Source of the DNA: Pseudomonadota bacterium
Lineage (GTDB): Bacteria; Chloroflexota; UBA5177; JAJPKF01
Direction: 5' to 3'
Assembly (NCBI GenBank): GCA_021323865.1
Contig: JAJPKF010000018.1
Location: 248,001-312,000, forward strand
DNA: 64,000 bases
Position numbers and translations under genes: made by a program. Of this stretch, positions 8,174 through 15,512 are shown piece by piece. Below the pieces are notes generated by a model. It was given only the letters and a program-made list of their open reading frames with translations, was not told the origin of the DNA and ran no database searches. Numbering within the stretch: position 1 is the stretch's first letter; each line of letters begins with the position of its first letter.

Positions 8174-9037
8174 ATGGAGATCCGTAGCTGCACGATTGTC
8201 GGGAGTGGACTGATGGCGCGTGCGCTCGGTCCGGCACTGCGGCACGCTGGGCTAACCGTGGTTTCCGTGATCGGCCGGAGGTCCGGGCCAACAGAGGCGC
8301 TCGCGGGCCTGCTCGACGCTGAGCCGGTCCTCCTGCCCGACATCCGCCTGACGTCGGACTGCACATTTCTTTGCCTTCCGGATCGAGGCATCGAAGAGCT
8401 TATCGGATTCCTTCCCGAAAGGCTGGAGGAGCGGGCCATTGTTCACACCTCCGGAGCACTGCCCCTTGCCCCGCTTGCCCCTCTCCGACAAAGAGGGGCA
8501 GTCGTGGGCAAGTTGCATCCTCTTGCCTCGCTTGCCGGCGGTGCCCAACGGCTTCGAGGCTGCGCCTGGGGCATCGAGGCCGACGGCGACCTGACTGACG
8601 AGCTTCGGCGGCTGGCCGAACGGCTGGGCGGATTGCCTTTTGATCTTCAACATACGGACGCCGCACTGTATCACCTCTCGGCGGTCTTCGCATCGAACTA
8701 CCTGCTTGCGGTCGTGGAGGCAGCCCGACAGCTCTGGGAAGAGTCAGGAGCGCCGCTGCCGGCGGCGGAGGCACTGTTGCCGCTGGCTCGCGGCGTGTTG
8801 GACAACTGGCAGGAGCTGGGAATCGAGGCAGCGCTCACCGGCCCCATTGCGCGAGGTGAGGATGAGGCCGTCGCTCGACAGCTGCGCACCGTGGTCGAGG
8901 AGGTCCCCAGGCTGGAGTCGCTGTACCGGGATCTGGGCATTGCCGCGGCGTCAATTGCGGCTCGAATCCCCGACGCGAAAGGGGAACGAATTGCCCAGAT
9001 TGCGCGGTTTCTCGCCAAAAATCAGATGGTAGACTGA
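8174..9037 (+). CDS. Rossmann-like / DUF2520 domain protein
   Basis: The 287-residue protein starts with a dinucleotide-binding fold (CTIVGSGLMARALGPALRHAG) and continues with the DUF2520 pattern: LCLPDRGIEEL, then VHTSGALPLAPL, VVGKLHPLASL, and a helical C-terminal domain with AALYHLSAVFASNYLLAVVE and ALTGPIARGE. This matches proteins related to F420-dependent NADP oxidoreductases and ketopantoate-reductase-like enzymes, often found beside pantothenate genes. No pantothenate gene is adjacent here. ATG at 8156 is possible, but the Shine-Dalgarno AGGTGAGG lies between it and ATG 8174, so 8174 is preferred. The reaction is unknown. Confidence 0.8.
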   Translation: MEIRSCTIVGSGLMARALGPALRHAGLTVVSVIGRRSGPTEALAGLLDAEPVLLPDIRLTSDCTFLCLPDRGIEELIGFLPERLEERAIVHTSGALPLAPLAPLRQRGAVVGKLHPLASLAGGAQRLRGCAWGIEADGDLTDELRRLAERLGGLPFDLQHTDAALYHLSAVFASNYLLAVVEAARQLWEESGAPLPAAEALLPLARGVLDNWQELGIEAALTGPIARGEDEAVARQLRTVVEEVPRLESLYRDLGIAAASIAARIPDAKGERIAQIARFLAKNQMVD

Positions 9038-9048
9038 GCAGACTCGAC

Positions 9049-9657
9049 TTGGAAAGGCAGAGCTCCATCCGACAGGTGTTGTGCTCGGCCGGGCTCGCCC
9101 TGGCGGTTTTGAGTGTGGTCGTTCTGGACGGCTGCGGCGTCCCCGGATCCAGCTCGCCGCCGCCTCCCACGCCCGTGCCCACCCGTCCCGTGGGCACCCC
9201 GGTGGTCGCGCATCGGACTCCGGTCCCCATTCGCCGGCCCCGGCTTCATCTCCCCATGACCCCGGCATATCGGTCATTCCTCAATGCCGTCTGCGGTGCC
9301 CTGTCCCGCCACGATTCGACGACGATCGTGAATAGCCTGCCCTTCTACCAGTACAACTCCGGCGTCTACTACGGGACCTTCAACAAGTCAGAGGGAGCCC
9401 TCGTGGGCACAGGCATTGTGGGCCAGTGGCTCAGCGGCGGGCGAGAACACTGCTTCCGCTACACCCCGCCCATTGCCGGACATGGGATTGCGGCGACCTC
9501 CGGCTGGACTTTCGACGGCGGGTGGTGCCTTCTGGAATTCGACATCTTTCCCAATGGCTGGAAGATAGATGACTTCACATTCGGCACTCGAGGGCAGGTG
9601 TTACATGCGTTTTTCAGCACCGTGCCCGAGTCGTTCGTCTTTCATGGTCGGGTCTAA
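9049..9657 (+). CDS. Predicted lipoprotein of unknown function
   Basis: This 202-residue protein starts at TTG 9049. It has a charged N-terminus, a hydrophobic stretch and a lipobox with the putative lipidated cysteine at residue 29 (VLDGCG). A Pro/Thr-rich linker of about 40 residues follows, as expected for a spacer from the membrane. The folded domain (about 70-202) has PFYQYNSGVYYG, a single conserved-looking region ending in WCLLEFDIFPNGWKIDDFTF, and three cysteines that could pair. I recognise no family. It lies 11 bp after the DUF2520 gene and is probably co-transcribed with it. It is likely anchored on the outer face of the cytoplasmic membrane. Confidence 0.65.
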   Translation: MERQSSIRQVLCSAGLALAVLSVVVLDGCGVPGSSSPPPPTPVPTRPVGTPVVAHRTPVPIRRPRLHLPMTPAYRSFLNAVCGALSRHDSTTIVNSLPFYQYNSGVYYGTFNKSEGALVGTGIVGQWLSGGREHCFRYTPPIAGHGIAATSGWTFDGGWCLLEFDIFPNGWKIDDFTFGTRGQVLHAFFSTVPESFVFHGRV

Positions 9658-9719
9658 CCCTTGCACTGATTGAGACCGGCTGCCCCGGCCTTCAGGCAGC
9701 TCGGGCAGGTTCGGGAGGG

Positions 9720-10973
9720 ATGATGCGCGTTGCACTGCTGAGTTATCACACCTCGCCGCTCGCATCACTTGGTTCAAGCGCAGCGGGCGGCATGAATGTC
9801 TACGTGCGGCGGCTGGCCGAGGGTTTGGCCGCAAGAGGCGCCGAGGTCGATATCTATACCCGGCGCGATGCGCCCGACACTCCTCCCGAGCTGGAGTTCA
9901 CGCCCGGAGCGCGCTGCCTCACGGTCCGAGCCGGCCCCGCTCGAGTCCTTTCCAAGCAATGTCTCGCCGCCCATATTCCCCTCTTCGCCCGCTCTGTCGT
10001 CAGTCTTTCCAGCCGGCTCGGCCTTCAATATGACGTCATTCACAGCCACTACTGGCTCTCGGCCCTGGCCGCCGAGGCGCTCAAGTCCGGCGAACAGCCG
10101 CTCGTTCACATGTTCCACACACTGAACAGGATCAAGCAGCTGTACCAGCCTGAGTCGGCTCAGAGTGATCCGCCCGCACGTGACTATGTGGAGCAGCGTC
10201 TGCTCCGCTCTCGCCACGCGCTGGTGTTCTCCACGGAAGCGGAGGTCGACGATGTCGAACGGGTCTATGGAATCCGGCCGGCGAATCGGGCCATTATTCC
10301 GCCGGGAGTCGACCGCCTGCGATTCCGCCCCGGCGACCGCATGCCGGCTCGAATTCGGCTCGGCCTCGAGCATGACCGGGTGGTCCTCTTTGTGGGACGA
10401 ATGGACCGCGCGAAGGGGGTCGAGCACCTGCTCCGGGCAACCGCGACCATAGCCTCCGAGCTGCGGTCACTGAAGTCGGCTGTGGTGGTCGTGGGCGGAG
10501 ATGACGGACAACGGGACTCGGTCGCTCATCGGGAGCTCCTGCGTCTAGAGCGCATCGTGGACGATCTGCGGATTCGAGACCTCATCGACTTCCGTGGCGT
10601 GGTGCCGCATGAAGAGCTGCCCGACTACTACGCGGCGGCAGACGTCTGTGCCGTCCCGTCGCTGTATGAGTCGTTCGGCATGGTGGCCGTGGAGGCCCTG
10701 GCCTGTGGCAGGCCTGTGGTCGCGTTTCGCTCCCGCGGTCTGGAGCAGACGGTGCGCGATGGCGTGAATGGGTTCCTGGTGCCGCCTTCAGACGTCACCG
10801 CGTTTGGACAATCGCTTCTCCAGGTGCTGTCCGATCCGCAAACCTGTGCCCGAATGGAGAGAGCGGCACCCCAGTCCGTTCAGGACATGAGCTGGGAAAC
10901 CGTCGCCGACCGGACGGTCGCGCTCTACGAGTCGCTCTGCGGTCTGGGCCAGGTGGCGGTCGGACAGCGCTAA
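9720..10973 (+). CDS. GT4-family glycosyltransferase, MshA-like
   Basis: The 417-residue protein is a GT-B fold retaining glycosyltransferase. Its N-terminus resembles MshA (D-inositol-3-phosphate glycosyltransferase) and sucrose-phosphate synthases: SYHTSPLASLGSSAAGGMNV, then LAARGAEVDIYTRR and VIHSHYWLSALAAEALK. The donor-binding half has IIPPGVD, VVLFVGRMDRAKGVEHLLRA and the EX7E region PSLYESFGMVAVEALACGRP. MshA makes the first intermediate of mycothiol in Actinobacteria. No mshB, mshC or mshD gene is visible here, so the product may be another glycoside. The start is ATG 9720 or 9723, behind a GGGAGGGATG context. Confidence 0.8.
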   Translation: MMRVALLSYHTSPLASLGSSAAGGMNVYVRRLAEGLAARGAEVDIYTRRDAPDTPPELEFTPGARCLTVRAGPARVLSKQCLAAHIPLFARSVVSLSSRLGLQYDVIHSHYWLSALAAEALKSGEQPLVHMFHTLNRIKQLYQPESAQSDPPARDYVEQRLLRSRHALVFSTEAEVDDVERVYGIRPANRAIIPPGVDRLRFRPGDRMPARIRLGLEHDRVVLFVGRMDRAKGVEHLLRATATIASELRSLKSAVVVVGGDDGQRDSVAHRELLRLERIVDDLRIRDLIDFRGVVPHEELPDYYAAADVCAVPSLYESFGMVAVEALACGRPVVAFRSRGLEQTVRDGVNGFLVPPSDVTAFGQSLLQVLSDPQTCARMERAAPQSVQDMSWETVADRTVALYESLCGLGQVAVGQR

Positions 10974-10981
10974 GGCGGTGG

Positions 10982-12544
10982 CTAGCGCACCCGAAGGGCA
11001 ATCCGGTCCCAACCCGAGATGCCGGTAGGAGCCATGGTGAGGTGCATGACGGTTCTCCTGATCAAGGCGATCTGGATGGGGCTCGAGATCGGAATCCACG
11101 GCGCCTGACGGTTGGCGATGTCCGCTGCGCCCACCAACAGCTCATGTCGAATCGGCGAGTCGACGTACTGCTGATCCGACAGTCGGAGAAGGGTGTCGAA
11201 GTGGCGATTGGACCAGCCGCTGAGATTGTCCGGGGCCGACGTGACCAGCTGATCCTCGAGATAGTCGGTGGCGTCGGGATACTGTGCGCCCCACTGCACC
11301 ATGGCCAGGTCGAATCGGCCGGAGCGCACGTCGGTCGCGTATGTGGTTGTCCCCAGCCCGTGGGCGACCACTCTCACGCCGAGGATGCGGAGCCAGACCG
11401 AGGTGAGCAGGTGGGCGAGACGGGCTTGCAGTCGATTCCGTGGGAAGACGAGCTGCAGTCGGGGCAGCCCCCGGCCGAAGGGATGTCCCGCCACCCGCAG
11501 TGCCGCGAGAGCCGTGGTGGGGTCGACCGGCTGGGGTGAGACTCCCGGGAGCAGTCGAGCAGGCACGACGGATGCCTCAGGGAGCTGCGTTGGTCCGAAC
11601 GTGCTTCGCACCAGGGCAGTGCGATCGACGGCCAGCGCCAAGGCGCGTCTCACGTCCTCCCCGGCGAGTGCTCCCCTCCCGGTATTGAGCAGAACGTAGG
11701 TCAGATCAAGACCGGGAGACGACCTGAGCGACGACCGGAATCGATGAAGGATGGCCAATGTAGGGGACAAGCCCGTAACGACGTCGGAATGCCGGGTCGC
11801 GAAGGCCTGAACAGCCTTCCCTGTTGCCAGCTCGTCGACGATGATTCTGATGTGCCGGGGCGCGGGACGGAAGGTGCGGTTGGGCATCAAGACCAGCGTG
11901 CCGCGGTTTGAAATCGAGCTGAGACGGAACGGCCCCGAACCGTTGGGAGCATTGGTCCACACGCTGGGATACCGTTGGATCTGCTTCATGTCGACAATCG
12001 AAGCGCCGGCGAGAGTCAGCTTGGCGAGGAACGCGGGGGATGGACGGGAAAGCTGGATCTGAATCTGCGTCGGTCCCACTGGGCCGACCTCGGGCCGTCC
12101 ATTCTGCTGGGCGATCTCGCTCAGCTCGGCCGCCATGATGCCCTTCCCCGCCGCTCCGAGCCGGATGGCGCGAACCAAGGATCCCGCGACGTCGCCCGCG
12201 GTTACCGAACGCCCGTTGGCGAATCTGAGGCCGCGCCGCAAGAAGAAGTCATAGCGGAGGCCGTGATCGCGAATTGACCACCGGACGGCAGCAGCGGGAG
12301 CGACCCGCATCCGGCTGTTGAGCCGCACCAGGGTCTGGTACAGAAGGCCACAGACCTGAATCGAGCTGGGGTCGGTCGCCTCAGCCGGATCGAGGGTTGG
12401 AGCGCCGGCACCACCGGCCAGCGTCCAGCGAGCCACGGGAACCTCGTGCCGCGGTCGGTGGGACGTGGTGGCACTGGGGCGGCCACAGGCCTGCGTGCCG
12501 AGGAGCAGGAGTGTCACGGCGGCAAGCGCGGGGAGTCGCGGCAC
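10982..12544 (-). CDS. ABC transporter solute-binding lipoprotein, family 5 (peptide/nickel type)
   Basis: This 520-residue protein begins with a lipoprotein signal ending in GTQACG (Cys20). It has family 5 hallmarks: GAPTLDPAEATDPSSIQVCGLLYQ near the N-terminus, then LRYDFFLRRGLRFANGRSVTAGDV and, toward the C-terminus, DLAMVQWGAQYPDATDYLEDQ. It would capture peptides or similar solutes outside the membrane for an ABC importer. No permease gene is adjacent; the complete Opp/Dpp system at 30.8-36.9 kb has its own binding protein. This one may be an orphan receptor for that or another importer. It converges with the MshA-like gene with only an 8-bp gap. Confidence 0.9.
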   Translation of the reverse strand: MPRLPALAAVTLLLLGTQACGRPSATTSHRPRHEVPVARWTLAGGAGAPTLDPAEATDPSSIQVCGLLYQTLVRLNSRMRVAPAAAVRWSIRDHGLRYDFFLRRGLRFANGRSVTAGDVAGSLVRAIRLGAAGKGIMAAELSEIAQQNGRPEVGPVGPTQIQIQLSRPSPAFLAKLTLAGASIVDMKQIQRYPSVWTNAPNGSGPFRLSSISNRGTLVLMPNRTFRPAPRHIRIIVDELATGKAVQAFATRHSDVVTGLSPTLAILHRFRSSLRSSPGLDLTYVLLNTGRGALAGEDVRRALALAVDRTALVRSTFGPTQLPEASVVPARLLPGVSPQPVDPTTALAALRVAGHPFGRGLPRLQLVFPRNRLQARLAHLLTSVWLRILGVRVVAHGLGTTTYATDVRSGRFDLAMVQWGAQYPDATDYLEDQLVTSAPDNLSGWSNRHFDTLLRLSDQQYVDSPIRHELLVGAADIANRQAPWIPISSPIQIALIRRTVMHLTMAPTGISGWDRIALRVR

Positions 12545-12603
12545 GCAGCATTATAGGAACGTGCTTTCCCGATCCATGCGCTCTTGTCGTGGAGGCCACA
12601 GGC

Positions 12604-12966
12604 CTACCGCGGCTGGGAAGGACACAACCAGCGGTTGCCGTACTCGCGAAGCGCCTCCACCACGGGCAGGGCATCCCGACCCTTCTGGGTCAGGCCGTAT
12701 TGGACGCGCGGTGGTACGCCCCGAAACCGCTCCCGCGTGACCAGTCCCTCGCGCTCCAACATCCGTAAACGAGTCACCAGCGTGCGGGGACTGATTCCGT
12801 GGGCCGACTCCTCCAGCTCCGAAAAGTGCTTGGAGCCCAGCGAGAGGTCCCGCAAGAGCACGAGCGTCCACTTGTCGCCCAGCAGCCGGGCCGCGTGTTC
12901 GACGCCGCAGAACGGCTCTTCAGGAGAGGCGACAATGCTACTCACCTGTGGTTGATCCACGATCAC
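12604..12966 (-). CDS. HxlR-family winged-helix transcriptional regulator
   Basis: The 120-residue protein has the HxlR/DUF24 pattern: a cysteine near the N-terminus (EEPFCGVEHAARLLGDKW), TLVLLRDLSLGSKHFSELEE, the recognition region ISPRTLVTRLRMLEREGLVTRE, and the wing with PPRVQYGLTQKGRDALPV. These regulators bind as dimers and some sense redox or electrophiles through the N-terminal cysteine. The gene is divergent from thioredoxin, with overlapping promoters between them, so thioredoxin is a plausible target. It starts at GTG 12966. Because the minus-strand TATAAT ends at 12972, the transcript could be almost leaderless. Confidence 0.9.
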   Translation of the reverse strand: MIVDQPQVSSIVASPEEPFCGVEHAARLLGDKWTLVLLRDLSLGSKHFSELEESAHGISPRTLVTRLRMLEREGLVTRERFRGVPPRVQYGLTQKGRDALPVVEALREYGNRWLCPSQPR

Positions 12967-13014
12967 ACATGATTATAGTTCAGATAGCTACGTGACTTGC
13001 ACAATGGTAGCTAC
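12952..13014. promoter_or_regulatory. Divergent hxlR/trxA promoter region with repeated TAGCTAC
   Basis: On the plus strand, TTGATC (12952-12957) and TATAGT (12974-12979) are 16 bp apart and point toward thioredoxin. On the minus strand a perfect TATAAT occupies 12977-12972, pointing toward hxlR, so the two -10 boxes overlap. Downstream of the plus-strand -10, TAGCTAC occurs twice (12985-12991 and 13008-13014), 23 bp apart or about two helical turns; TAGCTA is itself a palindrome. This is a plausible operator for the HxlR regulator. Binding is inferred from position only. Confidence 0.45.
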
Positions 13015-13088
13015 ACACGGTATCATGTTGGTGAGAGATATGCGGATCGGGATCTGCCTCCCGACCAGACCGAAAGGAGCCTTCTCAA

Positions 13089-13427
13089 GTGGGAGCAACT
13101 GTCGTGACCGACGCCGATTTTCAGCAGCGGGTCTTGGACTCGACCAAGCCGGTGCTCGTGGACTTTTGGGCCGAGTGGTGTGGCCCCTGCCGAATGCTGG
13201 CCCCGGTCGTAGAGCAGGTAGCGTCGGAATTCGGCGACTCCCTGACCGTCGCCAAGCTCGATGTGGACAACAATCCGCGTTCATCGATGCACTACGGCGT
13301 GCAGAGCATCCCGACCCTCATCCTTTTCAAGGACGGCAAAGAGGTGAAGCGCCTGGTTGGCTTTATGCAGAAGGAGCGGCTCGCAGGAGAGCTCCGGAGT
13401 TTCGTCGGCCAGCCGGCCACAGCCTAG
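13089..13427 (+). CDS. trxA: Thioredoxin
   Basis: This 112-residue thioredoxin reduces disulfides in cytoplasmic proteins, receiving electrons from thioredoxin reductase. The active site WCGPC is at residues 30-34, inside VDFWAEWCGPCRMLAP. The cis-proline segment is SIPTLILFKDGKEV, with the glycine that follows (LVGF). Length and spacing are normal. The GTG start has AAAGGAG about 10 bases upstream. A strong intrinsic terminator follows, so it is a single-gene transcript. Confidence 0.95.
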   Translation: MGATVVTDADFQQRVLDSTKPVLVDFWAEWCGPCRMLAPVVEQVASEFGDSLTVAKLDVDNNPRSSMHYGVQSIPTLILFKDGKEVKRLVGFMQKERLAGELRSFVGQPATA

Positions 13428-13446
13428 ACAGCAGACGCGATACTAC

Positions 13447-13477
13447 GGCGGCATCTTCAAGATGCCGCCGTTTTTTC
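13447..13477 (+). terminator. Intrinsic terminator after trxA
   Basis: A GC-rich hairpin with an 11-bp stem (CGGCGGCATCT pairing with AGATGCCGCCG) and a three-base loop is followed directly by six T residues. Confidence 0.9.
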
Positions 13478-13503
13478 ATTAGTGGGGTTGATCGATCGCC
13501 ACG

Positions 13504-15459
13504 GTGAGGGTCGGCATTGACTCGGGCGGAACGTTCACGGATTGCGTGACGTCCGATGGGGTGGTAGTCAAGAGACCGAGTGATCGGGCGCGCCCCGAGC
13601 AACCAGTCGAAGAGCTTGTTTCCGCGGTATCGGGAAGCGTGTCCGCCGTCCATCACGGCACCACGGTTGCCACCAACATGATCCTGGAGCGCAAGGGCGC
13701 TCGGGTTGGCCTGGTCACGACCAAGGGATTCGCCGACGTCTTGGAGATTCGGCGACAGGACCGGCCGGCCATCTATGACCTGAGGGCCGCGTGGCCACGG
13801 CCGCTCGTGCCTCGGAGTCGAAGAATGGAGGTGGATGAACGTGTAGCGCCCGACGGGTTGGTGATCCGGCGGTTGGATGATGCGGACGCGGAGGCGGCAC
13901 TCGAGCGGTTGCGCGGGCAGCGAATCGAGTCCCTGGCGGTCTGCCTGCTGTTCGCGTTTGCGGATCCGGCACACGAACGCCGCGTGCAGAGCCTGTCCCG
14001 GAGGATCTTGGGCCGGCGGATGAGCGTCTCGCTCAGTTCCGAGGTCTTTCCTCGGATCGGCGAGTTCGAACGAACGAGCGCTACCGTTCTCAACGCCTAC
14101 GTGGCCCCGGGCATCCAGCGCTACCTGCTCCGTCTGCGACGTTTCGTCCGGCGGTTCAACGCGGACCTATTCGTCATGGTCTCCGATGGAGGGTTCGTCA
14201 ACGGGGAAACGGTTGCCCGCCGGCCGGTGTCCACGCTGCTCAGCGGGCCGGCGGCGGGCGTGGTAGGGGCACAGGCGGCAGTGAGTCGGTCGGGGCTTCG
14301 CGACCTGATCACCATGGACATTGGTGGTACTTCGACGGATGTCGCCGTCGTTCCGGGAGCAGCGCTGAGGACGGATGAAGGCATCATCGGGGGGTTCCCG
14401 ATCGGCGTTCCCATCTTCGACATCGAAACGGTGGGCGCGGGCGGAGGGTCAGTCGTCGCGCTCGATTCCGCGGGTGTACTCCGAGTTGGTCCGGAGAGCG
14501 CCGGGGCCAATCCTGGGCCGGCCAGCTACGGCCGCGGTGGCCCACTGACGCTGACTGACGCGCATCTCGTCCTTGGCCGAGTCGGTTCCGATCTGTTGGG
14601 CGGCAGCTTCCGCCTCGATTCTCGTACGGCATATGGCCGCGCCGGGGCTCTCGGGGCCCGAATCGGACTGGACGCTCGAGCGCTCGCCTGGGCAGCGATG
14701 CGCATCGCCGCCTCCAACGTCGAACGGGCTGCCCGTCGCGTGTCGCTCCAGCGCGGATACGATCCTCGAAACTTCGCCTTGGTCGCGTTCGGAGGCGCAG
14801 GGCCCCAGCTGGCCTGCGAAGTAGCTGATGGACTGGGCGTGCGGCGTGTTCTGATCCCGCCGCATCCGGGGGCGCTGGCCGCCTATGGACTGCTCGTCGC
14901 CGATGAAGTGCGGGTGTTGACCCGGACGGTTCTGGGCCGCGTCGGCCTCCATCCACCGGAGCTGGACAGGTTCTACCGAGAGCTGCAAGCCGCTTTGGAG
15001 CGAGAAATGGGGCTGCAACGGGGTCCGCTGAGGCTGGCCCGCACCGTTGATGTTCGCTACGTGGGCCAAACCTTTAGCCTGTCACTGGCGCCAGGACCCG
15101 GGTTGGCCTCTCGATTCCATGAGGCGCACCGAGAGCGGTATGGCTACGCACGATCCGACTGTCCCGTCGAGGTGGTTGCCGTCCGACTAGAGGCCAGACG
15201 CGGTGTGGGCGAGCCTGCTCAGCCCGCGGTTGGTTCGGGAACCGTGAGCGGATCGGCAGGGACGCGGCTGGTTCGCTTCCAGTCTCCGGATGGCTCGGTC
15301 GGCGACCTGGAAACCCGGGTCTATAATCGGGGCCAGACCCTCCTGGGGCGTCTGTCGGGGCCTGCCATCGTAGAGCAGTACGACACCACCGTCGTCGTAC
15401 CGCCGGGGTGGACCGCCGAGGACAGCAGCTCCGGGAACCTGGTCTTGACCCGCATCTAG
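13504..15459 (+). CDS. Hydantoinase/oxoprolinase A family protein (HyuA)
   Basis: The 651-residue protein belongs to the HyuA/OplAH ATPase family, which carries out ATP-dependent opening of hydantoins or 5-oxoproline, or forms part of acetone/acetophenone carboxylases. The N-terminus has the ATP-binding signature VGIDSGGTFTDCV and then HHGTTVATNMILERKGARVG. The central part has SDGGFVNGETVARRPVSTLLSGPAAGVVG, shown here only as its SDGG and LSGPAAG elements, and MDIGGTSTDVAVV. A Gly-rich loop ETVGAGGGSV and the late AFGGAGP element complete the set. The usual partner HyuB is absent from both sides, so the subunit partner must be encoded elsewhere. GTG start at 13504. Confidence 0.85.
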   Translation: MRVGIDSGGTFTDCVTSDGVVVKRPSDRARPEQPVEELVSAVSGSVSAVHHGTTVATNMILERKGARVGLVTTKGFADVLEIRRQDRPAIYDLRAAWPRPLVPRSRRMEVDERVAPDGLVIRRLDDADAEAALERLRGQRIESLAVCLLFAFADPAHERRVQSLSRRILGRRMSVSLSSEVFPRIGEFERTSATVLNAYVAPGIQRYLLRLRRFVRRFNADLFVMVSDGGFVNGETVARRPVSTLLSGPAAGVVGAQAAVSRSGLRDLITMDIGGTSTDVAVVPGAALRTDEGIIGGFPIGVPIFDIETVGAGGGSVVALDSAGVLRVGPESAGANPGPASYGRGGPLTLTDAHLVLGRVGSDLLGGSFRLDSRTAYGRAGALGARIGLDARALAWAAMRIAASNVERAARRVSLQRGYDPRNFALVAFGGAGPQLACEVADGLGVRRVLIPPHPGALAAYGLLVADEVRVLTRTVLGRVGLHPPELDRFYRELQAALEREMGLQRGPLRLARTVDVRYVGQTFSLSLAPGPGLASRFHEAHRERYGYARSDCPVEVVAVRLEARRGVGEPAQPAVGSGTVSGSAGTRLVRFQSPDGSVGDLETRVYNRGQTLLGRLSGPAIVEQYDTTVVVPPGWTAEDSSSGNLVLTRI

Positions 15460-15512
15460 CCCGACCGGTCCGGCCGTCTCGCGCGATCCCCGATCTCCGG
15501 CGGAGCACACTC

